Assembly (NCBI GenBank): GCA_964652235.1
Contig: CAZZDK010000015.1
Coordinates: 1-55,592, forward strand
Direction: 5' to 3'
Origin: CAZZDK01 sp964652235
Lineage (GTDB): Bacteria > Pseudomonadota > Alphaproteobacteria > UBA9219
Length of the DNA: 55,592 nt
Position numbers and translations under genes: made by a program. The notes below the pieces were generated by a model. That model was not told the origin of the DNA and ran no database searches. It was given only the letters and a program-made list of their open reading frames with translations. Positions 1 to 7,830 of this stretch are shown one piece after another (positions within the stretch are counted from its first letter, which is position 1; each line of letters begins with the position of its first letter).

Positions 1-295
<295 letters not shown>

Positions 296-308
296 CCTTC
301 GGTCGTTC

Positions 309-493
309 AATGATCAGAGGTCAGATGTCTGATGTCAGATATCAGAATAGATGAGGAAAGGAGGGAACAGAAGGCAGAGAAGAAAGAGGCAAGGTGTTAC
401 AGAGAAGAATGGCGGATCGCTTTGGAATTGACTTCCCGACATCCGGCGTTCGACCTCTGACATCCGATATCTGATATCTGTTTTCTGTTTCCT
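309..493. repeat. Degenerate 7-bp-period repeat tracts in inverted orientation between tuf and rpsJ
   Basis: The spacer between tuf and rpsJ is built from degenerate heptamers. On the left (about 314-348) they read cagaggt, cagatgt, ctgatgt, cagatat, cagaata. On the right (about 453-493) the complementary series cctctga, catccga, tatctga, tatctgt, tttctgt, ttcctga appears. The two tracts are therefore inverted copies. For example, cagatatcaga at 336-346 is exactly complementary to 470-480. A purine-rich stretch between them (about 354-395) also shows a loose 7-bp rhythm. No reading frame of interest occurs here. A similar tract precedes lgt at 11475. Confidence 0.7.
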
Positions 494-503
494 GAAAGGA
501 AAC
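487..503 (+). promoter_or_regulatory. Hairpin enclosing the rpsJ Shine-Dalgarno sequence
   Basis: gtttcct (487-493), gaa loop (494-496) and aggaaac (497-503) form a perfect 7-bp stem. Its 3' arm is the ribosome-binding sequence of rpsJ and ends directly before the ATG at 504. When folded in mRNA the stem would hide the site. The first gene of the S10 operon is a known point of ribosomal-protein feedback in other bacteria, so translational control here is plausible but inferred. Confidence 0.55.
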
Positions 504-812
504 ATGGACACGCAAACGATACGCATCCGCCTCAAGGCGTTCGACCACCGGATGCTCGACCAGTCGGTGGGCGAGATCATCAGCACGGCCAAGCGCACGG
601 GCGCGCGGGTTCGCGGCCCGATCCCTCTGCCGACCTGGCGCGAAGGCTTCACGGTCAACAGAGGCCCGCACGTGGACAAGAAATCGCGCGACCAGTTTGA
701 GATCCGGACGCACCGCCGTCTGCTCGACATTCTGGAGCCGACGCCGCAGACCATCGACGCGCTCTCGAAGATCGACCTGGCCGCGGGCGTGGACGTGGAG
801 ATTAGGGTTTAA
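504..812 (+). CDS. rpsJ: 30S ribosomal protein S10
   Basis: S10 is a component of the 30S head and, in E. coli, also of the NusB transcription antitermination complex. The 102 residues match the usual length. The hallmark region GPIPLPTW followed by HVDKKSRDQFE (about 37-68) and the tail GVDVEIRV are present. It is the first gene of the S10 cluster in the window. The ATG at 504 follows aggaaac directly, which lies inside a short hairpin (487-503). A 61-bp gap separates it from rplC. Confidence 0.98.
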   Translation: MDTQTIRIRLKAFDHRMLDQSVGEIISTAKRTGARVRGPIPLPTWREGFTVNRGPHVDKKSRDQFEIRTHRRLLDILEPTPQTIDALSKIDLAAGVDVEIRV

Positions 813-873
813 ATAAGGAAACGGATCCTCCGGCAGCGATAAAGGCCGCGATCCAAACGAAGGAACGAAAGAG

Positions 874-1584
874 ATGACGGAAAAGACTCAAACGAAACGG
901 ACCGGCGTGCTGGCGCAAAAGCGCGGCATGACGCGCGTTTTCGACGAAAGCGGCAAGCACGTCCCCGTGACGGTGCTGAAGCTCGACGCCTGCCAGGTCG
1001 TGGGCGTGCGGACCAAGGACAAGGACGGCTACGTCGCCGTCCGCCTCGGTTCCGGCAAGGCCAAGGTTAAGAATGTCTCGAAGGCCTCGCGCGGCACGTT
1101 CGCTAAGGCGCAGGTCGAGCCGAAGAAGAACGTGGCCGAGTTTCGCGTATCCGAGGACGCTCTTTTGGACGTCGGCGCTGAGCTTTCGGCCAGCCATTTC
1201 GTTCCCGGCCAGTTCGTGGACGTGAGCGCGACCTCTATCGGCAAGGGTTTCGCGGGCGTCATCAAGCGCCACAATTTCCACGGCCTGCGCGCGACGCACG
1301 GCGTTTCGGTTTCGCACCGCTCGCACGGCTCGACCGGCCAGCGCCAGGATCCCGGCCGCGTGTTCAAGGGCAAGAAGATGGCGGGCCATATGGGCGACCG
1401 TCGTGTGACGACGCTCAACCTGAAAGTCGTCGCTGTGGACACGGAGCAGGATTTGATTTTGCTTCAGGGCGCGGTGCCGGGCGCGAAAAACGCCCAGGTG
1501 CGCGTTCGCGACGCGGTCAAGCGTCCGCTTCCCAAGGAAGCGCCGATGCCCGCGGGCTTGAAAACCGGCGGTCAGGCCGCTTGA
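874..1584 (+). CDS. rplC: 50S ribosomal protein L3
   Basis: L3 is an early-assembly 50S protein whose central extension reaches towards the peptidyl transferase centre. It opens with RTGVLAQKRGMTRVFDESG (from about residue 9). The conserved loop SRSHGSTGQRQDPGRVFKGKKMAGHMG (reading approximate, about 148-172) contains the glutamine that PrmB methylates in other bacteria. The length of 236 residues is at the long end for L3, with an alanine/proline-rich C-terminal tail after the core. An aaagag sequence precedes the ATG. Confidence 0.97.
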   Translation: MTEKTQTKRTGVLAQKRGMTRVFDESGKHVPVTVLKLDACQVVGVRTKDKDGYVAVRLGSGKAKVKNVSKASRGTFAKAQVEPKKNVAEFRVSEDALLDVGAELSASHFVPGQFVDVSATSIGKGFAGVIKRHNFHGLRATHGVSVSHRSHGSTGQRQDPGRVFKGKKMAGHMGDRRVTTLNLKVVAVDTEQDLILLQGAVPGAKNAQVRVRDAVKRPLPKEAPMPAGLKTGGQAA

Positions 1585-1601
1585 GGAATGGTGGACAGAC
1601 G

Positions 1602-2222
1602 ATGAAAACGACAGTCAAAAATCTTGAGAACAAGGATGTCGGCTCGATCGAGCTGATGGACGAGGTGTTCGCGATCGAGCCTCGTCGCGACATTCTTACC
1701 CGCATGGTCAACTGGCAGCTCGCCAAGCGCCGCGCGGGCACGCACAAGACCAAGCAGATCGGCGACATTTCGGGCACAACGAAGAAGCCGTGGTCGCAAA
1801 AGGGAACGGGCCGCGCGCGCCAGGGCAGCCTGCGTTCGCCGCAGTTCCGCAAAGGCGCGGTCATCTTCGGTCCCGTGGTCCGCGACCACGCGCACGCCCT
1901 GCCGAAGAGGGTTCGCTCGCTCGCTTTGTGCATGGCGCTGTCCGCGAAGCAAAAGGACGGCAAGCTTTTGATCCTCGACGAGGCGAAAGTCGCCGACCAC
2001 AAGACGAAGGGCCTCAGCGCCAAGCTGGCGAAGATGGGGCTTAAATCCGTTCTGTTCATCGACGGCGCGAACCTCGACGAGAACTTCGCCAAGGCCGCGC
2101 GAAATCTTCCCTTTGTGGACGTTCTGCCGGAACAGGGCGCCAATGTTTACGACATTCTCCGCCGCGACGTTTTGGTTTTGACCAAGAACGCGGTCGAGCA
2201 GCTGCAAGAGAGGCTGAAATGA
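1602..2222 (+). CDS. rplD: 50S ribosomal protein L4
   Basis: L4 lines the 50S exit tunnel. In E. coli it also represses its own S10 operon. I start it at the ATG at 1602 (MKTTVKNLENKD, 206 residues) instead of an in-frame TTG at 1581 that overlaps the rplC stop, because L4 proteins normally begin with this beta-strand. The tunnel loop TKQIGDISGTTKKPWSQKGTGRARQG (about 53-78) is conserved. The stop overlaps the rplW start in an ATGA junction, indicating translational coupling. Confidence 0.97.
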   Translation: MKTTVKNLENKDVGSIELMDEVFAIEPRRDILTRMVNWQLAKRRAGTHKTKQIGDISGTTKKPWSQKGTGRARQGSLRSPQFRKGAVIFGPVVRDHAHALPKRVRSLALCMALSAKQKDGKLLILDEAKVADHKTKGLSAKLAKMGLKSVLFIDGANLDENFAKAARNLPFVDVLPEQGANVYDILRRDVLVLTKNAVEQLQERLK

Positions 2223-2536
2223 GCAAGAAAACGACGGAAGCCAAGCTGCTCCCCGATCATTACCAGGTCATTCTTTCGCCGGTCGTGACGGAAAAAGCGA
2301 CGAACAATTCGGCCCACAACCAGGTCACGTTTCGCGTCCTGGCTTCGGCCACGAAGCCGCTTATCAAGACGGCGGTGGAAAAAATCTTCGACGTGAAGGT
2401 CAAGGCCGTCAACACGCTGAACCGCAAGGGCAAGACCAAGCGTTTTCGCGGACGCCCCGGCCAGCGCAGCGACGTCAAGCTTGCCGTCGTGACGCTCGCC
2501 GAAGGCAGCAAGATCGACATTACGACGGGCATCTAA
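2219..2536 (+). CDS. rplW: 50S ribosomal protein L23
   Basis: L23 sits at the polypeptide exit and is the docking site for trigger factor and SRP. Of 105 residues, the part HYQVILSPVVTEKATN opens the conserved domain and NRKGKTKRFRGRPGQRSDVKLA (about 64-85) forms the basic loop. The ATG at 2219 overlaps the rplD stop by four bases. It is 18 bp upstream of rplB in the usual order. Confidence 0.97.
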   Translation: MSKKTTEAKLLPDHYQVILSPVVTEKATNNSAHNQVTFRVLASATKPLIKTAVEKIFDVKVKAVNTLNRKGKTKRFRGRPGQRSDVKLAVVTLAEGSKIDITTGI

Positions 2537-2554
2537 GGTTTCGAGGACAGGATC

Positions 2555-3400
2555 ATGGCACTCAGAACGTACAAACCTATAACTCCCGGCCTTCGGCAGT
2601 TGGTGCAAACCGACCGCTCCGAGCTTTGGAAGGGCAAGCCCGTCAAGACCCTCACCGAGGGAAAAAAGAAGACGGGCGGACGTAACAATACGGGTCGCAT
2701 CACGACGCGCCACATCGGCGGCGGCCATTCGCAGCGCTATCGCCTGATCGACTTCAAGCGCGCGAAGTTCGATATGCCCGCCACGGTGGAACGGTTTGAA
2801 TACGATCCGAACCGCACGGCCTTCATTGCGCTGATCAAGTACGAAGACGGCACGCTTTCTTATATCCTCGGCGTGCAGCGTCTTGAGGTCGGCGATACCG
2901 TCGTTTCGGGCGAAAAGGTGGACGTGAAGCCCGGCAACGCGATGCGCCTTAAGAACATTCCCGTCGGCACCATCATCCATAATGTCGAGATCAAGGCGGG
3001 CAAGGGCGGCCAACTCGCGCGCAGCGCGGGGACCTACGTTCAGCTTGTGGGCCGCGACGGCGACTATGCCCAGATCAAGCTTGGCTCTGGCGAGCTTCGC
3101 CTCGTTCCGGCGGACTGCATGGCCACCATCGGCGCGGTCTCGAATCCCGACCACGGCAACGTCAAACTCGGCAAGGCGGGGCGCAAGCGCTGGCTCGGCG
3201 TCCGTCCTTCCGTTCGCGGCGTGGCCATGAACCCGGTCGATCACCCGCACGGCGGCGGCGAAGGCCGTACTTCGGGCGGGCGTCATCCTGTCACGCCTTG
3301 GGGCAAGGGCACCAAGGGAACCAAGACCCGCAAGAACAAGCGGACCAACCGTTTCATCGTTCGTCGCGCCAGCAAGCGCCGCGATACGCAAAAGTCGTAA
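2555..3400 (+). CDS. rplB: 50S ribosomal protein L2
   Basis: L2 is required for subunit joining and supports peptidyl transfer. The 281 residues are near the family norm. The start ALRTYKPITPGLRQ and the RHIGGGHSQRYR motif belong to the N-terminal domain. GVAMNPVDHPHGGGEGRT (about 224-241) holds the conserved histidine close to the peptidyl transferase centre. A gaggacaggatc leader precedes the ATG. It is followed 12 bp later by rpsS. Confidence 0.98.
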   Translation: MALRTYKPITPGLRQLVQTDRSELWKGKPVKTLTEGKKKTGGRNNTGRITTRHIGGGHSQRYRLIDFKRAKFDMPATVERFEYDPNRTAFIALIKYEDGTLSYILGVQRLEVGDTVVSGEKVDVKPGNAMRLKNIPVGTIIHNVEIKAGKGGQLARSAGTYVQLVGRDGDYAQIKLGSGELRLVPADCMATIGAVSNPDHGNVKLGKAGRKRWLGVRPSVRGVAMNPVDHPHGGGEGRTSGGRHPVTPWGKGTKGTKTRKNKRTNRFIVRRASKRRDTQKS

Positions 3401-3412
3401 GGGAGACATCAA

Positions 3413-3694
3413 GTGACACGTTCAGTCTGGAAAGGTCCGTTTGTGGACGGGTATATGCTGAAAAAGGCGGAAAAGGCTCGCGCTTCCGGTCGCAACGACA
3501 TCATCAAAACATGGTCGCGCCGTTCGACGATCCTGCCGCAATTCGTCGGTCTGACGTTCGGCGTTTACAACGGAAACAAGTTTTTGCCCGTCTCGGTGAC
3601 GGAAAACATGATCGGCCACAAGTTCGGCGAATTTGCGCCTACGCGCACGTTTAAGGGCCACACGGCCGCCGACAAGAAGACCGAGAAGAAATAA
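3413..3694 (+). CDS. rpsS: 30S ribosomal protein S19
   Basis: S19 forms part of the 30S head together with S13. The protein has 93 residues and begins MTRSVWKGPFVDGYM. The motif SRRSTILPQFVGLTFGVYNG and HKFGEFAPTRTF are diagnostic. The start codon is GTG at 3413, preceded by gggagacatcaa. No ATG alternative keeps the conserved N-terminus. Confidence 0.98.
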   Translation: MTRSVWKGPFVDGYMLKKAEKARASGRNDIIKTWSRRSTILPQFVGLTFGVYNGNKFLPVSVTENMIGHKFGEFAPTRTFKGHTAADKKTEKK

Positions 3695-3707
3695 GGAGTA
3701 GGTGGTT

Positions 3708-4175
3708 ATGGGCAAGCCCAAGAACGAAAGACGTTTGCCGGACGATCAGGCGATGGCCAAGGCCAGCACGATCCGTTCCAGCGCGCGCAAGCTGAACCTC
3801 GTCGCGGCGAGCATTCGCGGCAAAGCGGCGGGCGCGGCGCTTACGCAGCTTCGCTTCGAAAAGCGCCGCGTCGCGCAGGAAGTGAAAAAGGTCCTGCAGG
3901 CCGCGATCGCGAACGCGGAAAACAACCATTCGCTTGACGTGGACCGCCTGGTCGTCGCCGAGGCTTTTGTGGGCCGCGCCTTTGTCATGAAGCGCTTTCA
4001 CACGCGCGGTCGCGGCAAGAGCGCAGGCATCGAAAAGCCGTTCAGCAACCTGACCATCATCGTGCGCGAGCGCAAGGACGGCGAGATCGACGCTAAAAAG
4101 CAGGCGCGTCGGGCCAGGGGATTATCCAAAAAGACAACCACCAAGGAAGCGGGCCAACCCGCGGCGGGAGCTTAA
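3708..4175 (+). CDS. rplV: 50S ribosomal protein L22, with N- and C-terminal extensions
   Basis: L22 contributes its beta-hairpin to the exit tunnel. The conserved core runs from IRSSARKLNLVAASIRGK to GRGKSAGIEKPFSNLTIIV. I place the start at the ATG 3708 because aaggag lies nine bases upstream. A GTG at 3702 would add only two residues. The total of 155 residues exceeds the usual 110-130. The excess is about 18 residues in front of the core and a Lys/Ala-rich tail of about 30 residues (KKQARRARGLSKKTTTKEAG). Confidence 0.96.
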   Translation: MGKPKNERRLPDDQAMAKASTIRSSARKLNLVAASIRGKAAGAALTQLRFEKRRVAQEVKKVLQAAIANAENNHSLDVDRLVVAEAFVGRAFVMKRFHTRGRGKSAGIEKPFSNLTIIVRERKDGEIDAKKQARRARGLSKKTTTKEAGQPAAGA

Positions 4176-4178
4176 GTC

Positions 4179-4862
4179 ATGGGTCAGAAAGTCAACCCCA
4201 TCAGCATTCGTTTGGGCGTCAATCGCACCTGGGACAGCCGTTGGTTCGCCGTCAAGGGCTATGCCGACAGGCTTCACGAAGATTTGAAGATCCGCAAGTT
4301 CCTGACGAAAACGCTCGGTCCGCAGGCCAGCGTCGCCAAGATCACGATCGAGCGTCCGGCGGGCAAGTGCCGCGTCACGATCCACTCGGCGCGTCCGGGG
4401 GTCGTCATCGGCAAGAAGGGGGCGGACATCGAAAAACTGCGCGCGCAGATCGCGAAGATGACGAGCAGCGAAGTCGCGCTGAACATCGTCGAAATCCGCA
4501 AGCCTGAAATCGACGCCAAGTTGGTGGCCGACAACATCGCCGGGCAACTGGAGCGCCGCGCGGCGTTCCGCCGCGCCATGAAGCGCGCCGTGCAGTCGGC
4601 CATGCGTTTGGGCGCGCTTGGCATCCGGATCAACTGCTCGGGCCGTTTGGGCGGCGCGGAGATCGCGCGCATGGAATGGTACCGCGAAGGTCGCGTGCCT
4701 CTCCACACGCTGCGCGCGGACGTTGATTACGGCGTGTCCACCGCGTTCACGGCGATGGGCGCTTGCGGCGTTAAGGTCTGGATCTTCAAGGGCGAGATTC
4801 TGGATCACGATCCGATGGCGCAGGAGAAGAGGGCCTTGGAAAACGCGCCGGTGCGCTCGTAA
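4179..4862 (+). CDS. rpsC: 30S ribosomal protein S3
   Basis: S3 lies at the mRNA entry channel of the 30S subunit and has helicase-assisting activity in E. coli. The start GQKVNPISIRLGVNRTWDSRW is typical. The KH domain is seen at PGVVIGKKGADIEKLR (about 73-88). The C-terminal domain contains the motif RIEMEWYREGRVPLHTLRAD in its usual form (here ARMEWYREGRVPLHTL). The 227 residues match the family. Only three bases separate it from rplV. Confidence 0.98.
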   Translation: MGQKVNPISIRLGVNRTWDSRWFAVKGYADRLHEDLKIRKFLTKTLGPQASVAKITIERPAGKCRVTIHSARPGVVIGKKGADIEKLRAQIAKMTSSEVALNIVEIRKPEIDAKLVADNIAGQLERRAAFRRAMKRAVQSAMRLGALGIRINCSGRLGGAEIARMEWYREGRVPLHTLRADVDYGVSTAFTAMGACGVKVWIFKGEILDHDPMAQEKRALENAPVRS

Positions 4863-4883
4863 GGGTTATTTGAGGATAGGATC

Positions 4884-5297
4884 ATGTTACAGCCAAAGAA
4901 GACAAAATACCGCAAAGCCCACAAGGGCCGGATTCACGGCGCGGCCAAGGGCGGTTTTCGCTTAAGCTACGGCGCTTTCGGCCTCAAGGCCCTGGAGCCG
5001 GAGCGCATCACGGCGCGTCAGATCGAAGCGGCCCGCCGCGCGATCACCCGCGCGATGAAGCGTCAGGGCCGTCTTTGGATCCTGGTGTTCCCGGACGTCC
5101 CGGTTTCCAAGAAGCCCGCCGAAGTCCGCATGGGTTCGGGCAAGGGCGCGCCGGAGTTCTGGGCGTGCCGCGTGCATCCGGGCCGCATCATGTTCGAGCT
5201 GGACGGCGTTTCGGAAGCCATCGCGCGCGAGGCGTTTGAGCTGGCCGCCGCGAAGCTGCCGATCAAGACCAAGATCGTCAAGCGCGAAGCGGCGTAA
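4884..5297 (+). CDS. rplP: 50S ribosomal protein L16
   Basis: L16 binds near the tRNA elbow in the A-site region. The 137 residues start MLQPKKTKYRKAHKGRIHG and contain the conserved GFRLSYGAFGLKALEPERIT, ARRAITRAMKRQGRLWI and RMGSGKGAPEFWACRVHPGR (about 81-100). The aggatagg leader supports the ATG. It lies in the standard S3-L16-L29 order. Confidence 0.98.
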   Translation: MLQPKKTKYRKAHKGRIHGAAKGGFRLSYGAFGLKALEPERITARQIEAARRAITRAMKRQGRLWILVFPDVPVSKKPAEVRMGSGKGAPEFWACRVHPGRIMFELDGVSEAIAREAFELAAAKLPIKTKIVKREAA

Positions 5298-5314
5298 GGA
5301 AAGGGAAGAGGACT

Positions 5315-5542
5315 ATGGCAAAGAACACGATCAAGGCTGCCGATGTGCGCTTGAAGACGGATAAAGAGCTTGAAACGCGCCTTATGGAGCTGCGCAAGGA
5401 ACAGTTCAACCTGCGCTTTCAAAAGGCCACGGGCCAGCTCGCCAACACCGCCCGCATGAACGCGGTGCGCAAGGAAATCGCCAAGATATCGACCGTGATC
5501 GGCGAGCGCCAGCGTGGCGTCGCCAAAGCGGCCGCCAAATAA
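5315..5542 (+). CDS. rpmC: 50S ribosomal protein L29
   Basis: L29 is a small helical-hairpin protein next to L23 at the tunnel exit. Of 75 residues, TDKELETRLMELRKEQFNLRFQ followed by QLANTARMNAVRKEIAKI covers the two helices. A short Ala/Lys tail follows. ggaagaggact provides the ribosome-binding site. It is followed 16 bp later by rpsQ. Confidence 0.97.
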   Translation: MAKNTIKAADVRLKTDKELETRLMELRKEQFNLRFQKATGQLANTARMNAVRKEIAKISTVIGERQRGVAKAAAK

Positions 5543-5558
5543 GGAAGAGGAAAGAACA

Positions 5559-5798
5559 ATGCCGCGTCGTGTTTTGCAAGGTACGGTCGTCAGCGACAAG
5601 GGTGACAAAACGGTCACCGTTCTTGTCGAGCGCCGCGTAATGCACCCGATCTACAAAAAGTACATCCGCACGTCGAAAAAGTACGCCGCGCACGACGAGA
5701 AGAACGCGTGCAAAGTCGGCGACGTGGTGTCGATCATCGAATGCCGCCCGATCAGCAAGCGCAAGCGCTGGACGGTCGTAGAAGGCGAAGGGAAATAA
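5559..5798 (+). CDS. rpsQ: 30S ribosomal protein S17
   Basis: S17 is a primary 16S rRNA-binding OB-fold protein. I start at the ATG 5559 (MPRRVLQGTVVSDKGDKTV), which follows ggaagaggaaagaac. An upstream in-frame start at 5514 would overlap rpmC and add residues not found in the family. The 79 residues carry the conserved VERRVMHPIYKKYIRTSKKY and HDE motifs. It precedes rplN by three bases. Confidence 0.97.
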   Translation: MPRRVLQGTVVSDKGDKTVTVLVERRVMHPIYKKYIRTSKKYAAHDEKNACKVGDVVSIIECRPISKRKRWTVVEGEGK

Positions 5799-5801
5799 GC
5801 C

Positions 5802-6170
5802 ATGATTCAGATGGAAACAGTCCTCGACGTTGCGGACAATAGCGGCGCCAAGCAAGTGGCCTGCATCAAGGTTCTGGGAGGCTCGGACCGCATGGAGGCC
5901 GGGATCGGCGACATCATCGTCGTCTCGGTCAAGGACGCGATCCCCCGTGGCCGCGTGAAAAAGGGCGACGTGCACAAGGCCGTGATCGTGCGCCAACGCT
6001 TCGCGCTCAAGCGCGACGACGGCAGCGTGATCCGCTTTGACCGTAATGCGGCGGTTCTGATCAACAAGGACAAGGAGCCGATCGGCACCCGCATCTTTGG
6101 ACCGGTGACGCGCGAGCTTCGCACGCTCGGCTTCATGAAGATTATTTCGCTGGCTGAAGAGGTTTTGTGA
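5802..6170 (+). CDS. rplN: 50S ribosomal protein L14
   Basis: L14 takes part in inter-subunit bridge B8. The 122 residues start MIQMETVLDVADNSGAKQV and contain the conserved GRVKKGDVHKAVIVRQ and FDRNAAVLINKDKEPIGTRIFGPV (split here to its usual blocks). This is the first gene of the classical spc set. The stop overlaps the rplX start by one base (TGATG), so the two are probably coupled in translation. Confidence 0.98.
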   Translation: MIQMETVLDVADNSGAKQVACIKVLGGSDRMEAGIGDIIVVSVKDAIPRGRVKKGDVHKAVIVRQRFALKRDDGSVIRFDRNAAVLINKDKEPIGTRIFGPVTRELRTLGFMKIISLAEEVL

Positions 6171-6496
6171 TGGCGACCAAAATGAAAATTAAGAAGAACG
6201 ACAACGTGGTCGTGATCGCGGGCAAGGACAAGGGCAAGACGGGTATCGTCAAGGCCGTTTATCCCAAGGAAAACCGCGTGCTGGTCGTCGGCGTGAACCG
6301 CGTCATGCGTCATGCCAAGCCCTCGCAAACGGATCCGCAGGGGGGGCGCAAACTGATCGAGCATCCCATTCATGTCTCGAACGTGGCGCTGGCCGATCCG
6401 AAAGACGGCAAACCGACCCGTGTCGGCATCAAAATCGGCAAGGGCGGCGAGAAGATTCGCGTCGCCAGGCGTTCCGGCGAAATGATTGACGAGTAA
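6170..6496 (+). CDS. rplX: 50S ribosomal protein L24
   Basis: L24 starts 50S assembly by binding the 5' domain of 23S rRNA. The KOW motif is KKNDNVVVIAGKDKGKTGIV (about 8-27). The protein has 108 residues. I choose the ATG 6170, which overlaps the rplN stop, over a GTG one codon upstream. NRVLVVGVNRVMRHAKPSQ and the GG-rich loop fit the family. Confidence 0.97.
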   Translation: MATKMKIKKNDNVVVIAGKDKGKTGIVKAVYPKENRVLVVGVNRVMRHAKPSQTDPQGGRKLIEHPIHVSNVALADPKDGKPTRVGIKIGKGGEKIRVARRSGEMIDE

Positions 6497-6511
6497 GGAA
6501 GAGAGCAAGCC

Positions 6512-7078
6512 ATGACGGCCAAAACCAAAGACAAATACGTGCCGCGCCTACAGCGCCACTATGAAGAGACCGTTCTGCCGGAGCTGATGAAAAAGTTCGG
6601 CTATACGAACAAGCTTCAGGCGCCGCGCCTTGAAAAGATCGTCATCAATATGGGCGTCGGCGAAGCGGTGAACGACAGCAAAAAGACCAAGAACGCCGCC
6701 GAACAGCTGGCTTTGATCGCCGGGCAGAAACCCGTCATCACCAAGTCGCGCAAGGCTATCGCCAGCTTTAAGCTGCGCGGCGGCTTGGGGATCGGTTGCA
6801 AGGTCACGCTGCGCCGCGAGAAAATGTACGAGTTTCTTGATCGCCTCGTGAACGTGGCCATGCCGCGCATCCGCGACTTTCGCGGCATCTCGTCGAAAAG
6901 CTTCGACGGCAACGGCAACTACGCCATGGGGCTTAAGGAACAGATCGTGTTTCCGGAAATCGACTACGACAAGATCGACGAAATCCGGGGCATGGACATC
7001 GTGATCTGCACGACCGCCGAGACGGACGACGAAGCGCTGGCGCTTTTGCGCGGCTTTAATATGCCGTTTCAGGGCTAA
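6512..7078 (+). CDS. rplE: 50S ribosomal protein L5
   Basis: L5 binds 5S rRNA in the central protuberance. The 188 residues contain QAPRLEKIVINMGVGEA, KPVITKSRKAIASFKLRGG and the RIRDFRGISSKSFDGNGNY block (about 122-140), all strongly conserved. ggaagagagcaagcc precedes the ATG. It is followed by rpsN after 14 bp. Confidence 0.98.
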   Translation: MTAKTKDKYVPRLQRHYEETVLPELMKKFGYTNKLQAPRLEKIVINMGVGEAVNDSKKTKNAAEQLALIAGQKPVITKSRKAIASFKLRGGLGIGCKVTLRREKMYEFLDRLVNVAMPRIRDFRGISSKSFDGNGNYAMGLKEQIVFPEIDYDKIDEIRGMDIVICTTAETDDEALALLRGFNMPFQG

Positions 7079-7092
7079 GGAAGGGAAACGTT

Positions 7093-7398
7093 ATGGCCAA
7101 GAAATCGATGATCAACAAGAACGAGCGCCGCCGCAAGATGGCGAAAAACAAAGAAGCGACGCGCGCCGCGCTTAAGGCGAAGATCATGGACAAGGAAACG
7201 TCCATGGAAGAGCGCTTCGACGCCGTTATGAAATTGGCGAAAATGCCGCGCAATTCCGCGAAGGATCGCATCAAGAACAGGTGCGAAGTCACGGGACGCC
7301 CGCGGGGTTTCTATCGCAAGTTCAAACTTTCGCGTATCGCGCTGCGCGAACTGGCTTCTGCGGGCCAGATTCCGGGCGTGATCAAGTCGAGCTGGTAA
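7093..7398 (+). CDS. rpsN: 30S ribosomal protein S14, zinc-independent form
   Basis: S14 belongs to the 30S head. The 101-residue length and the C-terminal motif RCEVTGRPRGFYRKFKLSR with only one cysteine identify the long form lacking the two zinc-binding CxxC pairs. The closing ASAGQIPGVIKSSW is typical. The aaggaa leader is clear. The position between rplE and rpsH is standard. Confidence 0.98.
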   Translation: MAKKSMINKNERRRKMAKNKEATRAALKAKIMDKETSMEERFDAVMKLAKMPRNSAKDRIKNRCEVTGRPRGFYRKFKLSRIALRELASAGQIPGVIKSSW

Positions 7399-7413
7399 GG
7401 AGGATATTCGGAT

Positions 7414-7812
7414 ATGTCATTGACCGATCCATTGGGCGATATGCTGACGAGGATTCGCAACGGAATCATGGCGAAGATGGCCGTCGTGGAATGTCCTTCT
7501 TCGGCTTTTCGCAAGCGCGTCCTCGACGTGATGCAGCGCGAAGGCTACATCCGGGGCTATACCGAGGTGCAACGGGCCTGCGGCCAGCCGATGCTGGAAA
7601 TCGAACTGAAGTATCATGAGGGCGAAGGCGTGATCCGCCGTATCGACCGCGTTTCCAAACCGGGGCGCCGCGTCTATGCCGGGATCAAGGACTTTGGCCG
7701 GGTGTTCAACGGCCTTGGGGTTTCGATCCTTTCGACGCCGCGCGGCGTGCTTTCCGACAACGAAGCGCGCAGCCAGAACGTCGGCGGCGAAATTCTGTGC
7801 CGAATCTTTTAA
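7414..7812 (+). CDS. rpsH: 30S ribosomal protein S8
   Basis: S8 binds 16S rRNA helix 21. In E. coli it also represses the spc operon. The 132 residues start MSLTDPLGDMLTRIRNGIMAK and end with STPRGVLSDNEARSQNVGGEILCRIF, whose STxxG block contacts rRNA. aaggaggatat is a near-perfect ribosome-binding site. Confidence 0.98.
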   Translation: MSLTDPLGDMLTRIRNGIMAKMAVVECPSSAFRKRVLDVMQREGYIRGYTEVQRACGQPMLEIELKYHEGEGVIRRIDRVSKPGRRVYAGIKDFGRVFNGLGVSILSTPRGVLSDNEARSQNVGGEILCRIF

Positions 7813-7830
7813 TGAAGTCGAGGTTTTGAT

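Noticed and set aside
2147..3412. Minus-strand frame of 421 codons opposite rplW and rplB
   Set aside because: Shadow of highly conserved ribosomal protein genes.
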